64,000 nucleotides of DNA from Atriophallophorus winterbourni. Taxonomy: Eukaryota; Platyhelminthes; Trematoda; Plagiorchiida; Microphallidae. Both the position numbers and the translations under genes were made by a program. Position 1 is the stretch's first letter, and the number at the start of each line of letters is the position of its first letter. Where the stretch lies: the NCBI GenBank assembly GCA_013407085.1, contig JACCGJ010010096.1, forward strand, positions 1 through 64,000, given 5' to 3'. The notes beneath the pieces are model-generated. The model was not told the origin of the DNA, ran no database searches, and was given only the letters and a program-made list of their open reading frames with translations. Below, piece after piece: positions 11,331 to 22,974 of the stretch.

Positions 11331-13215
11331 TTACAACCCACAATCTGTAATGTTCAAGGTTTCTAATGGTCTAAAAAGCAACACGCTTAACAACAACCAT
11401 AGGATGGTAAAATTGAAAGTTAAGTGTATAAACAAGATGAGGAAGTAGATTAAGCAGTGTTCGGGAAACGAATAGTTCAATAAAAATTCGTCTAATTTCG
11501 TTTTAAATTCATGCAAGTTAGTGGAGTGAAAACGGTTGAAGGTTAGATCACTGTTTCGAGTAAAACAGACACGGACAGAGTAAAAATTCCTTCTACAGTT
11601 CAAGCGGGAATGGGGTAAGACCAGCACATATTCATGGGTCCGATAATTTCTCGTATACCCTCGTGTGAATAAATCCTGTAAAGGATGGTTTGGGGTATGG
11701 GATGTTTTGCAAAGTAAGATAAGGTCTCCTCTGATTTGTCAATCGGGAAAGTCGAACAGATTCAGTTGAGCTATCCTTTCTTTATAAGGTTTGTTTTGTT
11801 GAGCGGTGATAGATTCGCTGCATAAGTTCCACATCCTTCTTGAACTACGGAGACCATGACTTCACACTGTATTCAATGACTGGTCTCAAGTATGTATTCA
11901 TGATCCTTGGGAATATCTTGGGGGAAAATTTCCCAAATACCCGTTTGAGTAGATTTAGAACACTTGTTGCTTTTTAAAGGCAGTGTTAGTTTGAAATGAG
12001 GTTTTTAAACTGGAGCATATCCAGACACCCAAATTGTTTTCTTCACTGCAATTTTCAAGGACATGCGAACCTATATGATATGTGAACTTTACTCGATTCC
12101 CCACATTCATGATCCTGCATTTGTTGAAGTTAAACGGCAGTTTGTTCTTCAAAGATCAGCTGTGAAGCGTGTCCAAATCTTTTTGTAATAGCAGACAGTC
12201 TTCTGGACTACGAATGCAGCGCCACATTTTTATGTCGTCCGCAAATAACGAAATGTTATATGGAACAAGTTCTGGTACTCCATTAACATAAACCAGAAAG
12301 AAGATCGGACCAAAGACATAGCCTTTGGGAACTTCGCTAGTTGCTGCTATTGGTTTTGATAATGCACCATCAACACGTACCTGGGTAGTGCGATTTGTTA
12401 TGTAGTAATTTAGCCAATTCAAAAACTTTCCAGTGATACCAAGCCTTTCAAGCTTCTACAGTAGTAGGATATGGTCAACACGATCGGATGCTTTTGAGAT
12501 ATCTAAGTAGCACGCGTGTATTGCTTGCCCTTTATCTACCGATTTTATCCAATCATCTAGCGTTACCAGGAAATTAGATAAACAGGAATAATTTCGTCTA
12601 AATCCATGCTGGTTGCTCGAAAGAATCTGATTATTATCGAAATGTTTCATTAGAAGTTCAATAATGAGTCGCTCAAGTAATTTTGAAATCACAGGTAACA
12701 GAGTAACGGGTCGGTAATTAGAAACATTTTCACCTTTATAAATAGGAAAAATTATTCCGCGTTTCCAATCGGTAGCAGTCACCCCACTTGCCAGTGTTTG
12801 CTCGAACAAGTATGTGAGTGGTTTGTATAGCAAACTAGCACATTGCTTCAATACTAGCGGGGTTATTTCGTCGGCCCCAGGTGACTTTCCGGTTTTAAGA
12901 TTAAATAAAGCTTGAAGGACGCGTTTGAAGTGACATTTATTTCACTTATGGCAACCGTGTTTGATTGTGTTTGATTTGAGATGTTTATTGAATGTTCTCT
13001 GGTTGAATACCGATGAATAAAACGTGGCTAAAGCTTCAGCAGTTTCTGCTGCTGTTGTTGTTGGTCCAGCTGATGTGTTCACGGACGCAACTACCGGTTT
13101 CACCTTACTTTGTCTGTAGCCACGTTTCCGTTACGGCGATGATGTCAGGTGAACATCTCAGAAAAACTGGACGCAGTTCACCGATTTTGTTTCCGAGACA
13201 TTGTGCGTTGGTGTA
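11331..13215 (-). pseudogene. CR1-like LINE ORF2 (endonuclease stub + reverse transcriptase)
   Basis: Near 13215 the frame reads MKCIYTNAQCLGNKIGELRP, then CSPDIIAVTETWLQTK, the start of an APE endonuclease. It then breaks near 13107 and continues as KPVVASVNTSAG, AETAEALATFYSSVFNQ, the linker before the RT. RT motifs follow: KTGKSPGADEITP, NYRPVTLLPVISKLLERLI, LDISKASDRVDH, VPKGYVFGPIFFLVYVNGVP and LFADDIKMW. The C-terminal HSRLNCRRNFYSVRVC is near 11600. Frameshifts at about 12450, 12155 and 11950 and several stops make it non-functional. Confidence 0.85.
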
Positions 13216-13609
13216 GATGCATTTCATAGTTGTTGTTCTCAACAAGGATGGGTGTGGGGAAGGAGGCTAGCAGAATATCTGTTAGGCCGACTCCTCCAGA
13301 GCCGGCATCTGAAGGTTTTTTGCTTGCAAAGATGCTTGATCGTTTTGAGGTTGTACTGTTGGAATACAGTGATCTATAGTATCGGCTGAATTTGTTTCTG
13401 ACACGTCGACTACTGATTGACTTGGTAGTTTCTATTGAATTTCGTGGTGCATGTGTCTTTTCAATATGAATTTTCGAGGCGCTTAGTCTAATTTCTCGTG
13501 GCATTAGTCTGCGGCCATTTTCCCAACGAGTTTTGACCGTGTTCAACATATTTATTTATTTAACGTTATTTTAAGGGGCTTAGGACCGATACCCTTATAA
13601 TTCGTAGAT

Positions 13610-14788
13610 TTAGGGATGCGGAACAGCTAAATCATGCAAGTCAAGTATATCACTGAGGAATCTCCATTGTAACTGATCGTGTTTGCGCTGCCCTGCTTTA
13701 TCAGTTGCTTCATCAGCTTCTGGAACTCCCAAAATGATTATACTTCGATCATCCCTCTGTTTCGTTTGGCTTTGTTGCTGGTCCTTTCGGGCCCTTTCCC
13801 ACCAGGGCACATCAGCAAAGATCCTTGCAGTGGTATCTGAACGCTCCCTACGCAGGAGAAAAGCGGATAGATCCCTTTCAGAGTTGACCGTGATTTTAAG
13901 CAGTCTTGGCTGGTCCAGATTTGAGGAAGTAGTTTTACGATTCAGTCGTATCAATGATAGTGGTTCAACTGGCTCCAATTCCATGTTGTTGCACAACCTT
14001 TTCCATTCTTCTTTATCGTGCTTTAGCCTGTCCCCTAGTAAGGTGGCACTGGTTTCCTTTACGTTGGTGCAAATCACGCTTAGTCCATGGACTGAATGTA
14101 CACTGTGTGTTTGGCGCTTTCACCAGTTGCTGGATGTTTTAACTGCCTTAGATCGAATACTTATCATGCCCACTTTGGGATTATTTTGCACCCTGACTTT
14201 TGGTTTTGAATCTGAGGGTTTTCGCTGAACTTTCAGATGAGCAGGTGGCTTTGGCTCCGTATCTTTTTGCTGACCGGGGATGTTTTGGACAGACAGGCCT
14301 TTAACAGTCACATTTGTAAAGGTGGCTTTTTGATGAAAAGAACGCTCCTCAAGACACTCCGGCACATTTGCAACAGCTGAACCTTCGTGTTGAAAGATCT
14401 CCAAAGATTCAGCGTTTATCTGACTAGTATTACCGTTAGTGGTTTCTGATTTATCGAAACCTATACTGGCAAACTGAGAATACTGAGCGGTGACCAGATT
14501 CTCTAGCGATGTCTTCAACGTTTGTATGAGAAGCTCTAAGCTCAGCATCCGATCATCCAGGTTAGTTTGTTGGACACTTGTTCGAGCAGTTAAATCTGCG
14601 TTTGGTTTAGCTCGACAACTTTTGCACACGTAGCACACACCAGGCCTATTTTCAGGATTTGTCACATTTTGCGTGACGTGTGGGAACAGTTGCGACGTGA
14701 CAGATTTGACCTTAACACTGAGGGCTTTCTTACAAACGACGCACGTTTCGCGAACATCAGATCGTTTCATGTTAACGGGGTCAACCAA
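13610..14788 (-). pseudogene. CR1-like LINE ORF1 (one in-frame stop)
   Basis: About 390 codons interrupted by a single TGA at 14120-14122. The N-terminus has CxxC at residues 16/19 and C..C..C at 52/55/58, a PHD-like zinc-binding pattern, then a leucine-rich, probably coiled-coil stretch (LSLELLIQTLKTSLENLVTA). The second part contains RIFADVPWWERARK and RSIIILGVPEADE, typical of the RNA-binding region of CR1-type ORF1 proteins. A further stretch in another frame (13549-13178) probably completes ORF1. Confidence 0.75.
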
Positions 14789-14870
14789 AAGTACAAATCA
14801 GAGCACAAAAATCGATACGGCTGCGGTTAGTTTGTGTGGAGTTGACGGAAAGTGATGGGTTGTAGGAATA

Positions 14871-15740
14871 TTTCGTCACCCGATTTAGCTGTGAATTTCA
14901 TTTCATGTTGTGTATTTCTCCGAGTAGTTCCCGACAGTGGTAAAAACCAATGGGTTGAGCTAACAGCAGAAAATCCACGGGTGACGCACACAAAGAACGA
15001 TATGTCGCAGATGGATGATTCTTGTCTGAATAGATCCGACGTAACAAACGTTCAAATAGATATCCAAAAATCAAACCGATGAAAACTGTGAAAGTTACAT
15101 CCAAAAATATCGGAGGTCAAAATTAATCCAACCGCACGTCTCGAGTATGTACACCACGCTTAACCACTCTCTTTGTAGAAACATTTTGAAAGGTCGATTG
15201 GAATGTTTGGGACCGATCGTGCGAAAGGTCATTTATTTAAACGGGGGAAGAGCAAGTACTGCTTCCAGCCGCTGAACGTAAATCATGTTGAAAGTGGGGA
15301 AATGACGACGATTTATCTAGTACATCTAATCGAAATGAGGGTTGCGGGAGAGATGCTGACTATTGAATCGGACTGTGTAGTCATGTGGAATGAGGTAAAG
15401 TATGAGATCATTATGCGCTTGCGATTTACATTCATGGCCGTCACCGACCGGCCAACAGCTCCGCTTATAGTCAATGGTAACCAAAAAATCAGTCAGTCTG
15501 CTCCATACTCAGTAAACGGTATGTGGGATTGATTGATTACAGATCAGAGAACATTTTATATTGTTATTATTGGAAACTATGCTGAAACTGTGCTCTGTGA
15601 TAGTTTTTAAACAAGACGAAACATACAGACGGATAAAGTTTTTCGAGTGGTCTCTAATTACCAGCAAAATTAAGGTACTATTCATGTATGGGCTGTTATG
15701 GTTCCTTGAAGGTAGTTTTAAAACACAACAATGTGCATAC
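14871..15740. other. ALT intron remainder, no gene recognised
   Basis: A 109-codon plus-strand ORF (15203-15532) shows no family resemblance and no splice context; it is antisense to the host intron. Nothing further supported. Confidence 0.4.
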
Positions 15741-15962
15741 CTTGGCAGCCTCGATTGCTTTCTTTGGAAGTTTGATGCGTGGGAACGCATACATTGCGCC
15801 TTGGACAGGATTGCAAGTTACGCCCGGTAAAGAATTGAACGCTTGAGTGACAAGACCGGCTTTCACACGGAGGTCTTCTAATACTGCTTCTCGTTCTGAA
15901 TTGTAACTATCGTAGGATGGTTCTTCCTTCGAGGGAGGGTTCACGAAACATCCAACCATGGC
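15741..15962 (-). CDS. GPT: Alanine aminotransferase, exon 7
   Basis: 74 codons, phase 0 at both ends (acceptor CACCGCAG, donor AAG|GTATGC). Encodes AMVGCFVNPPSKEEPSYDSY through FNSLPGVTCNPVQGAMYAFP to KKAIEAAK. The CNPVQGAMY.FP motif is specific to the alanine aminotransferase branch of fold-type I PLP enzymes. Confidence 0.95.
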
Positions 15963-16039
15963 CTGCGGTGAAAGGCATTCATATAATCATGATAAAACAT
16001 CTAGCAGGATTAAATGCGTTTTCGTGTTGATTAGTTCCT

Positions 16040-16165
16040 TTAGACAAGGGCGGAAGGTTTTGGCATATCTCTATCAAGGCATGCGGATCCAGATCCTTGT
16101 GTCCCTACCTGATGCGTGCAAATCGGCCGTGGGAGGTGTGTGATGGAGATGCTCGCGAATGTGGA
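16040..16165 (-). repeat. Dispersed repeat R2, minus copy
   Basis: Contains AAGGCATGCGGATCCAGATC, CCCTACCTGATG..TGCAAA and GGCCGTGGGAGGTGTG, the reverse complement of the repeat at 54.6 and 58.9 kb. Located in the ALT intron between exons 6 and 7. Confidence 0.7.
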
Positions 16166-17783
16166 TAAAAATTACATGCTACTTGTAAAACTAGCATATA
16201 AAGATATACATTGCGGTGCATACTGACAGAACAGCTCAAAGTTGTCTAGTATGTGTGGATATGTCCTTATGTCACAGTCTGTGGAATCAATGGTTCTTTA
16301 ATCAACTCAAATTTTAAACTCGAGCCAGGCCGAACCACGAAGTAGGTTTTTGTCTAACCACCATGAAATGTACACGCACCACGGATTTCCTGTTTAGACG
16401 AATGTGAAAAAACACTGGAACGTAGGTAAAACGACGTCAATTAATGGGGTGTATGAATTGAACATAGTGAAAATAACTAAATCATATGACTATCAATGCA
16501 CGTAATATGTTGGAATTGATTTAACAGGTGCAGTAGGACTTACGAAAATGTTCGCTAAAACAGATTGCTAATATCTTTTAGTTGCAGCTAAAAGACCATC
16601 ATTTGAATGCTTGTTTTACTTCCTTGTGCGTGAGGACTGACGAGGAATATGAACCACAACAATATTTCTAGAATAACTGGTGATACCAAACGAGATCCCA
16701 GGCTGTAAAAAATCTAATGTTCTGATCCGATTTTCGTGTTTTCCGAGTGTCTTCGATTTTACAGAAATCTGAGTCATGCCTACAGAAATAGGCAACATTC
16801 AGAAGAGGTCCATGAACAGAACTTTTGGTTTCCGTTGCTTCCAATATATCGTACTGACCAAAGTTACGCAAGGTAGATAGATACTTGTATAAGGTTAAAA
16901 TAGCAATCACATAGACTTCACTCAAAATGTACAACCATCATCCTAAAAATATTACCCAGCGGCTTGTTGACTTGAAACACGCAAAAGAGTTTTCCCAACA
17001 GCTCGGAAAGGGCATGAATTGTGGATCCATGAAATCCAAAGATAATGTGGAAATATAAAAATGCAAATAGCCAAGCAAAGCCAGGAAAGTACAAAGTAGT
17101 CGGATAACATTATTATTTTCCTATTTATGAACTGAAGCTATAGGTCACCGCACAGAATCTTAGATTGTCATTTGTGTGTGCAAAAGGAACATTTTTGGTC
17201 AGATCGATAAACTGTACATCAACGCAGATTCAATGCCTAAATAAGGCTCAGAACAATATATTATGAGCTAAAAATAAACTAGGTTTCGCAATATCGCCCA
17301 GATAAAAAAATTAAGTCGATAACACAGAAACTGGAAAAAACAGCATAACTAATGCAAAATATAGCAAAACAAAACTGAAGCACGAATTGCGTGTGCTTAG
17401 TAGAAAACTTGCACGAGGCATACTTTATGAGCACAGTATGGAGGATATCTTGAGAAAACACCAGGTAGTTTGTACAATGTACGCAAAATGACAAGGGAAT
17501 GAACGATAGATACGTTAGTGACAAATTCTAGTTTCGAGGATATCTTGCCTCGCGATTGATTAGCCTTGTATAAGCATTCAAAATTAGATTCCAGTAGGAA
17601 CATGTGTCTCACACTAACCGTTAACTGAGTTACTATATATTATTACTCGTGTATCAGACAACTCTTGATATCGAATTGAATACGAGAAATTGGAGGATAT
17701 TAAGGCAAATCTAATAAAATTGACGGTTTCAATAATAAACAAACAATGCAATCAATGGGGACTAGCATGAAAGCGCAGCGTAC
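16166..17783. other. ALT intron (exon 6-7), unremarkable
   Basis: AT-rich intronic sequence without repeats or motifs that I could support. Confidence 0.4.
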
Positions 17784-17892
17784 CTGACCAAGCACGGGAG
17801 GACAGAGTCGAGCTGACAAAGCCTTGTACAACTGTGCCTTGACATCGGGGTCGAAATTGACTAGTTCGCAATAACCGCCACGGAATCCACAC
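17784..17892 (-). CDS. GPT: Alanine aminotransferase, exon 6
   Basis: Entered in phase 2 (GA|G completes Glu) and left in phase 0 (CAG|GTACGC). Encodes CGFRGGYCELVNFDPDVKAQ then LYKALSARLCPPVLGQ. CGFRGGY follows directly on the PLP-lysine motif of exon 5, as expected; the Arg in GFRGGY contacts the PLP phosphate in this fold. Confidence 0.94.
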
Positions 17893-19343
17893 CTGGTTGC
17901 AAGAAAAGCAGTGCACACAGGATCGAATTTACATTGTTTGAATAATGAGGTGTAAGATCGAACCCGATATAAGCATTGCAAATTAGATGATGGTCAACAG
18001 GTGTTCAGTGATTAAGCATTTCGGCGTAATGGTGTGACACTAGCACTGAGTGGGACCCCGAGGTGTACATATATATGAAGAGAAAAACTTGCATTCGAAA
18101 GAGCTTTGCTTGTGAGCCATATTATCCTTTGAAATTACTCCTGAATATCGGCGACATCCAGCGAAATAGGACTGAAGTGTCACTGAAACTAATCTTCATC
18201 GGCTCTGGCTGGTGACGACAAACACTCAGAAGCCGGTTGTTGACTGTGGGGGATCTTGGTACGAAAATTAAATGAAGAATTAAGGTGGCAGTGAAAGAAT
18301 ATGCCTTGGAAATTGCGATGAATAACGCAAACCATTGCATTGAGCACTATGGAGAAACTTTGAAGTTTGGATTCCTGGATAATGGAAGGGCACAATTCAA
18401 CGTCAAAATGTTTATAGACTGGCGCGCAGACTTTTGAATATTTGAAAGATTATCGTCAGTAAAATTAGCGAGGATAATGAACGTCTACCTCCGTCTAGAG
18501 ATGATGATAACAGTATAAGCCTGGGCTCCTTGGCTGGTAAAAGTTACTAACCTCTTCGATAAAACTTAACACAAGGCATAAATGATGGTGATGGATCTTC
18601 GTATTCATCCGTTCAGATAAAGATCGCGGCATCTGGGTGAATGTGACTACATAAAATATCTTCGCTGCGAAATCAACGTGTTCCAATTTTGAGGGAAACA
18701 TGACAAAGATGGTCGTTTTGCTGATCTAATGCTATAATTAATCAAGGAAATATCGCAGGATATCTATTTGAACGCTTTCGCAAATTTGCAGATTTAAACC
18801 TGGTTCAAGTTAAATAACCATTTAACAAACTGCTGATGGACATTTTGATAAGAACTATCTAAATTAACGCAATTTGATAAGTATGCATTCAAAACACATT
18901 CTGGCATCCAACTGATAATTACGGCTGATAAAATAAACCAGTCAATGCCACAAAAGAGGGAGAGTAAAACTGTAGTTTGTGTAGTTCACTACGAAACTAC
19001 TGTAAAATTAAAAACAACCAGTTCAATCATTTGCACGTAGAAATCAGATGCGCTTATAATTTGTCAACAAGAAATCCTCACATTTTTTTATAGATTTTTC
19101 TACACATTTCGGGGGTCAGCGTGTCAAATCACACCCATGGCAAAGTCGAAACAAAGACATATTAACCTTATCCTCACCTTCGTCACATGACTTCGGTCAA
19201 ATATTGGCCATGGGCAATTTGAACGCGCCTTACTGCCCATATCTAACAAAGGCGATTATTAGGAAACTATTCAATGTGCGACGAAGATATTGGCAACATT
19301 AAACCCCGCAAATTTATTATTACTGTTGATAAAAAAGACTTAC
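17893..19343. other. ALT intron (exon 5-6), unremarkable
   Basis: About 1.45 kb intron. Short minus-strand ORFs are isolated and lack motifs. Nothing seen. Confidence 0.4.
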
Positions 19344-19693
19344 TCTCCCATGAAACCTTTACTCGCTGACATGAAAGAAGCCAATTCCAGATGGTCTGCA
19401 TAATCTGGACCCATTTCGTGGGCCACTTGTTTGAAGCTGGTCCAAGGATATTCGTCGGGATGATAAATATTGAACTGATAAACCTCGTCTGCTAGCAAGA
19501 GTAGACGATTTTGCACGGCGAAGCGAATGACTTGCTCCATGGTTTGTCGCGATAGAACTTGACCCGTTGGGTTCCCAGGATTGATAACAACGATGGCTCG
19601 TGGTATGCACTGGCCACGTGCAGCGTCAAGAGCTCTTTGAAGCTCAGAAATGTTCAAATCCCAATTGTTCTCCTCGTCCAAGTAATAATCAAT
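19344..19693 (-). CDS. GPT: Alanine aminotransferase, exon 5 (PLP-lysine exon)
   Basis: Largest exon, 116 codons plus two bases. Reads IDYYLDEENNW, VVINPGNPTGQV, LLLLADEVYQFNIY and ends ELASFMSASKGFMGE. NPGNPTG is the class I/II aminotransferase signature; Asp in ADEVYQ pairs with the pyridine nitrogen of PLP. Lys in SASKGFMG is the Schiff-base lysine, about residue 315 when counted from the Met at 26755, close to the position in the human enzyme. Confidence 0.96.
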
Positions 19694-20480
19694 CTATAGA
19701 ACGAAAGGTGAACCTACTGATGTTGCACATGTTTCATTAGCGTTCACAAAACAGCAGCAAATTAGAAATGAACGCTTCTAAGAAATTGGATCCATCAATT
19801 TAGTTCCATAACTAGATTTTTTTAAATAACCATCTGTGTACCTGGCCCAAGTTTTTATTAGATCTATAATAGCATGTAAACGCTGATACTGTCTGCCAAC
19901 TATATTTTAACCGTTTCAGGATAGCTATGTTTAATACCCGAGCTTGTAAAAATTAAAATACGGTTAATATTATCGTGCAAAATGACAACGATTTAGGCTA
20001 ATCTCTGAAACCACACTGAGGCGAGAACAATGTCATTCATAGGGATGGAGTGTGTGAGCACCATAATACGTTCAATTAGGTTGTCTAAAACAAAGGCGAC
20101 TAGACGCAATGGTCAAACGGTCAAGCCCACTGTCATAACGTGCTGTGACAAAAGGGGAATTGTTTGAAAACTCGTTTCGGGCAAAGTAGAAAATGTATCA
20201 ATGATTAAGGAATAATGCCTCAACAAAACACTAACAGGAAATCTGGCAGTATAGCTGTGTATCGCTTTATTACATGTCGATATCGTCTCCTACCTTTGAT
20301 TACTTACTGCATAGTTCATTCTTTTTCTAGATAAGTTCTATTAGACAATTCATTGCTTGATCCAAAAAAATGATGACACGTTCGTTGCTATGATAAATAA
20401 CCCAAAATATAAAGCAAGCAGATTTTTCCCTGGCTATATTTTTGGCTCATTTTGCATTAATGAATTGCAATTATCTAGTT

Positions 20481-20826
20481 GTGAAGCGTAACGACTTCGT
20501 CCTTTTGGAGAAATCTACTTGTTTTCAAGTGTAAAGAACTTGAGAGTTTGCAAATGCAGCAAAATTCACCACATCAAATCCAATTATCTTGGTGGGGGAG
20601 TGTTACGAACATTTGAGAAAAATGTGCGTGTTGGGAGACGCGAGCAGTTCCGTTTGTGACACTGTGGCGTACATGGCTCAACACACGACCGGGTTGTTGC
20701 ATAATTGAAGACAAATACGCAACCAACATTTTGATAATCAAACCAGACAAAAAACAGAGAAACTAGCAAAACGCTCCAAACATACACCACATAAAATACC
20801 CCTCACTGTATCATGTTTCAATTAAC
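20481..20826 (+). mobile_element. Possible LTR-retrotransposon 3' remnant: polypurine tract and LTR
   Basis: GGTGGGGGAG at 20591-20600 immediately precedes TGTTACGAAC, the arrangement of a polypurine tract followed by an LTR start (TG). A plausible LTR end is TTAACA at about 20826, giving roughly 225 bp. The upstream 100 bases could be degenerate coding sequence. No second LTR was found. Confidence 0.35.
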
Positions 20827-21586
20827 AAGCAATTTATCGACGTGAGTCGGGTGTTTATAGAGTTTCTCTTGAATGTTAGCTCTTCTGACGCGGTCACATT
20901 GTTTAAAAACTGTCGACGGTGATTTCACACTATTGCTTTCAGGAAGATTCAGGTTGCAATATCCGGTAACAATACAACGGTCCGTCAAGAATCTAGTGCG
21001 AGCATTCGAGCACGGCTGACAAACAATCATCTTCATCATCATCATCATCAAAGACAGCATTACACCGGTAGCACGTACCGAATGCTTAACTGCCATACAA
21101 CCGTGAAAAAGTAAAATCCTAAAAGATGGGGAAGGGTGGGACTTAAATTGCTACGGCTTCTATAGAAGAGTAAGCACAAACAAACTGGGAAGAGGTGCCG
21201 CTGACAAACAATGGCATCAAATGTTACTTGTAATCACTTACACTGCACTCAAACATGAATCTAAAGATGCTCTTAGTGTCACCCACAGTATTTTTTTATT
21301 GTGAAATAGTAAATAAAGTATGCCAAGTGAACTGGTAAGTCGACGCAAACGAATCGAGCTGGATAGTATATCGGATGCATGAAGCTTATTGCTTGCTATT
21401 ACTACCTTTCATTTTTAATTATCGTAGTGAATGAATCAGTGCCATTTCTCGAGGACGGCTTGAAAGACGCTTGCTTGAAATTAAAAATGACGGTATGGAT
21501 TGGGTTATTAAATGAATTAAAAGAAGAAGAAGTGAGTTTTACGCACATTTCATAATGACCGCCAAAAAGTTTGTTCAATCGCTAAC
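20827..21586. other. ALT intron (exon 4-5), short ATC microsatellite
   Basis: A short (ATC)n run at about 21030-21052. Otherwise no recognised features. Confidence 0.5.
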
Positions 21587-21736
21587 CTGGTAGGCGTCGA
21601 GTTCAGAATTGGCCGCCGAATACAGTGGATATTGAGGTATGGGGATCATGATGCCTGCGCGTTCGTTTCCTAACTTTCCGGTCGAGACAAGTTGTAGCAA
21701 ATACTGGAATGGGAAGCACTCGGTGAAAAACCCCTT
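21587..21736 (-). CDS. GPT: Alanine aminotransferase, exon 4
   Basis: 50 codons, phase 0 at both ends; donor CAG|GTTAGC. Encodes [20 protein letters not shown], then [31 protein letters not shown] is highly conserved in alanine aminotransferases. The acceptor is ambiguous by one codon (TTTAG|AAGGGG or TTTAGAAG|GGG, so the start is 21736 or 21733). Confidence 0.92.
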
Positions 21737-21934
21737 CTAAAGTTCTGACGTACAAAATATGATTATTTCAAAACGTTCCCACGATTTTTCGTTATATTAC
21801 AACAGTATCGGTTTCACACCATCAAACCATACTGGTTGAATGTCATATTAGTGTACAACTAGCAATTTTTATGAGTAACAATTATCCGGGATTTTAATTT
21901 TGAGTAAAATGCAACTATGCAATTTATCAACCAA

Positions 21935-21995
21935 ATGCTCATTTGCATGCATTCCCATCAAACACCCACACGACCGGTTTCGTGCTATTGGCACA
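21935..21995 (+). repeat. Dispersed repeat R2, fragment
   Basis: TTTGCATGCATTCCCATCAA, then CACCCACACGACCGGTTTCG and TGCTATTGGCAC match the start of the copy at 54.55 kb. Confidence 0.7.
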
Positions 21996-22187
21996 AGACA
22001 TTGTTTTTATTTTTGTTTCACACTTGTTCCTGGCCAGTCGCTTTAATCATCGTATCGGCTATCGTGAACCTTTATCATTAAGCCAAGACCATACAGCCAA
22101 GAATAGCTGTAAAGGTCAAGGTCAAAGCTTCACTGGACATTGAACCAGTGGTAATATTATTGATCAAAATCGTGGATGCATGCATGC

Positions 22188-22209
22188 ACACACACACACA
22201 CGCACAGAC
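22188..22209. repeat. Short (CA)n microsatellite
   Basis: Uninterrupted CA dinucleotides followed by CGCACAGACA, in the ALT intron between exons 3 and 4. Confidence 0.8.
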
Positions 22210-22470
22210 AATGATTGAGAGCAAGTTCGTCGCCGATGTGCCGGCGTTGATGCGAGTTATCACCGGAATTGGAGAGAAGACGTTCGAGAATCGATCGCAT
22301 CATAACTGTCGGCGGAATACAAAACATGACACTCGCCGGTGTTAGAGAAGTGCACAATTGTAGGAAAATGATATCAATGATTGTAGGAAATGTACGGGTT
22401 CTAAACTGATAAAACCACTGTTGATACACAGTCGGCAAAACGATGGTTAAAGCTTATTTCTTCAGCTCAC

Positions 22471-22604
22471 CTTGATAGCCTCACTTGCCCCACATGAAAG
22501 AAATATATTGTTTGGATCCGCTGGGATTCCTCCATCTCGTTTTTCTATGAAGCTTGCGATATCTTGACGGATCGGCCACAAGCCGAGTGAGTCACTGTAT
22601 GAAC
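22471..22604 (-). CDS. GPT: Alanine aminotransferase, exon 3
   Basis: Acceptor TTTCACAG|GT, donor AAG|GTGAGC. Encodes SYSDSLGLWPIRQDIASFIE, then KRDGGIPADPNNIFLSCGAS, EAIK. RDGGIPADPNNIFLS.GAS is nearly invariant in this family; the Gly-Ala-Ser loop sits by the PLP phosphate. Phase 2 entry completes the Gly codon begun in exon 2. Confidence 0.95.
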
Positions 22605-22709
22605 CTGTGAAATGGAACGCCGCAAAATCAACATTTCTAGTAGAACGATATAATTGATAAATTAAGTATGTTTGCACGAGTTAGGAGCCCATCTTTGACG
22701 TAGTCTGAT

Positions 22710-22974
22710 TTTCAACCTCCGCTGCCTTGCGGGAAAGCCTTCGTGAGAAAACCCTGAGGAAAAACCTGGAACAGAGTCTGGTAGACCACCTCTCTCTGGC
22801 AACTCCCTGCTGCCTTGCAGGTCGCACTTGGTTGTGCAAAGGCTAGAGAAGCTGACTCGGACAAACGCCGAGTGGTGCTGGGGACGCCGCTTTATACCCA
22901 AATCCCCAAGAACATTCATTGAAGCCGACTCATCCTCCAGAAGGAGATAGTCGCACAAAAGTAAAGTAAAGTAA
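22710..22974 (+). mobile_element. SINE-like insertion with 10-bp target duplication
   Basis: A 265-bp segment, clearly more GC-rich than its surroundings, ends in a short tandem tail (AAAGTAAAGTAAAGTAA). The perfect 10-bp repeat GTAGTCTGAT flanks it (22700-22709 and 22975-22984). It is therefore a target-primed retrotransposition product, either a SINE or a truncated LINE. No tRNA-type A/B boxes were recognised. It lies in the ALT intron between exons 2 and 3, opposite to the gene. Confidence 0.75.

Larger units (their letters stand above)
11195..14870 (-). mobile_element. CR1-like LINE with most of the endonuclease deleted
   Basis: A non-LTR retrotransposon in the same orientation as the host ALT gene, inside its intron. 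From 5' to 3' it carries an ORF1 (14788 to about 13250), the first 30 or so residues of an APE-type endonuclease (to about 13110), then directly the linker and reverse transcriptase (about 13107-11950), then the C-terminal tail (11627-11331). The 3' end around 11195-11225 has tandem copies of a TTTATTCATAGA-like unit; CR1 elements end in short tandem repeats. The boundaries are approximate and no target duplication was identified. Confidence 0.85.

Noticed and set aside
13683..14228. 181-codon plus ORF
   Set aside because: Antisense to LINE ORF1, which has the recognisable motifs.
15203..15532. 109-codon plus ORF in the ALT intron
   Set aside because: No recognisable domain, no splice or repeat context; may be chance.
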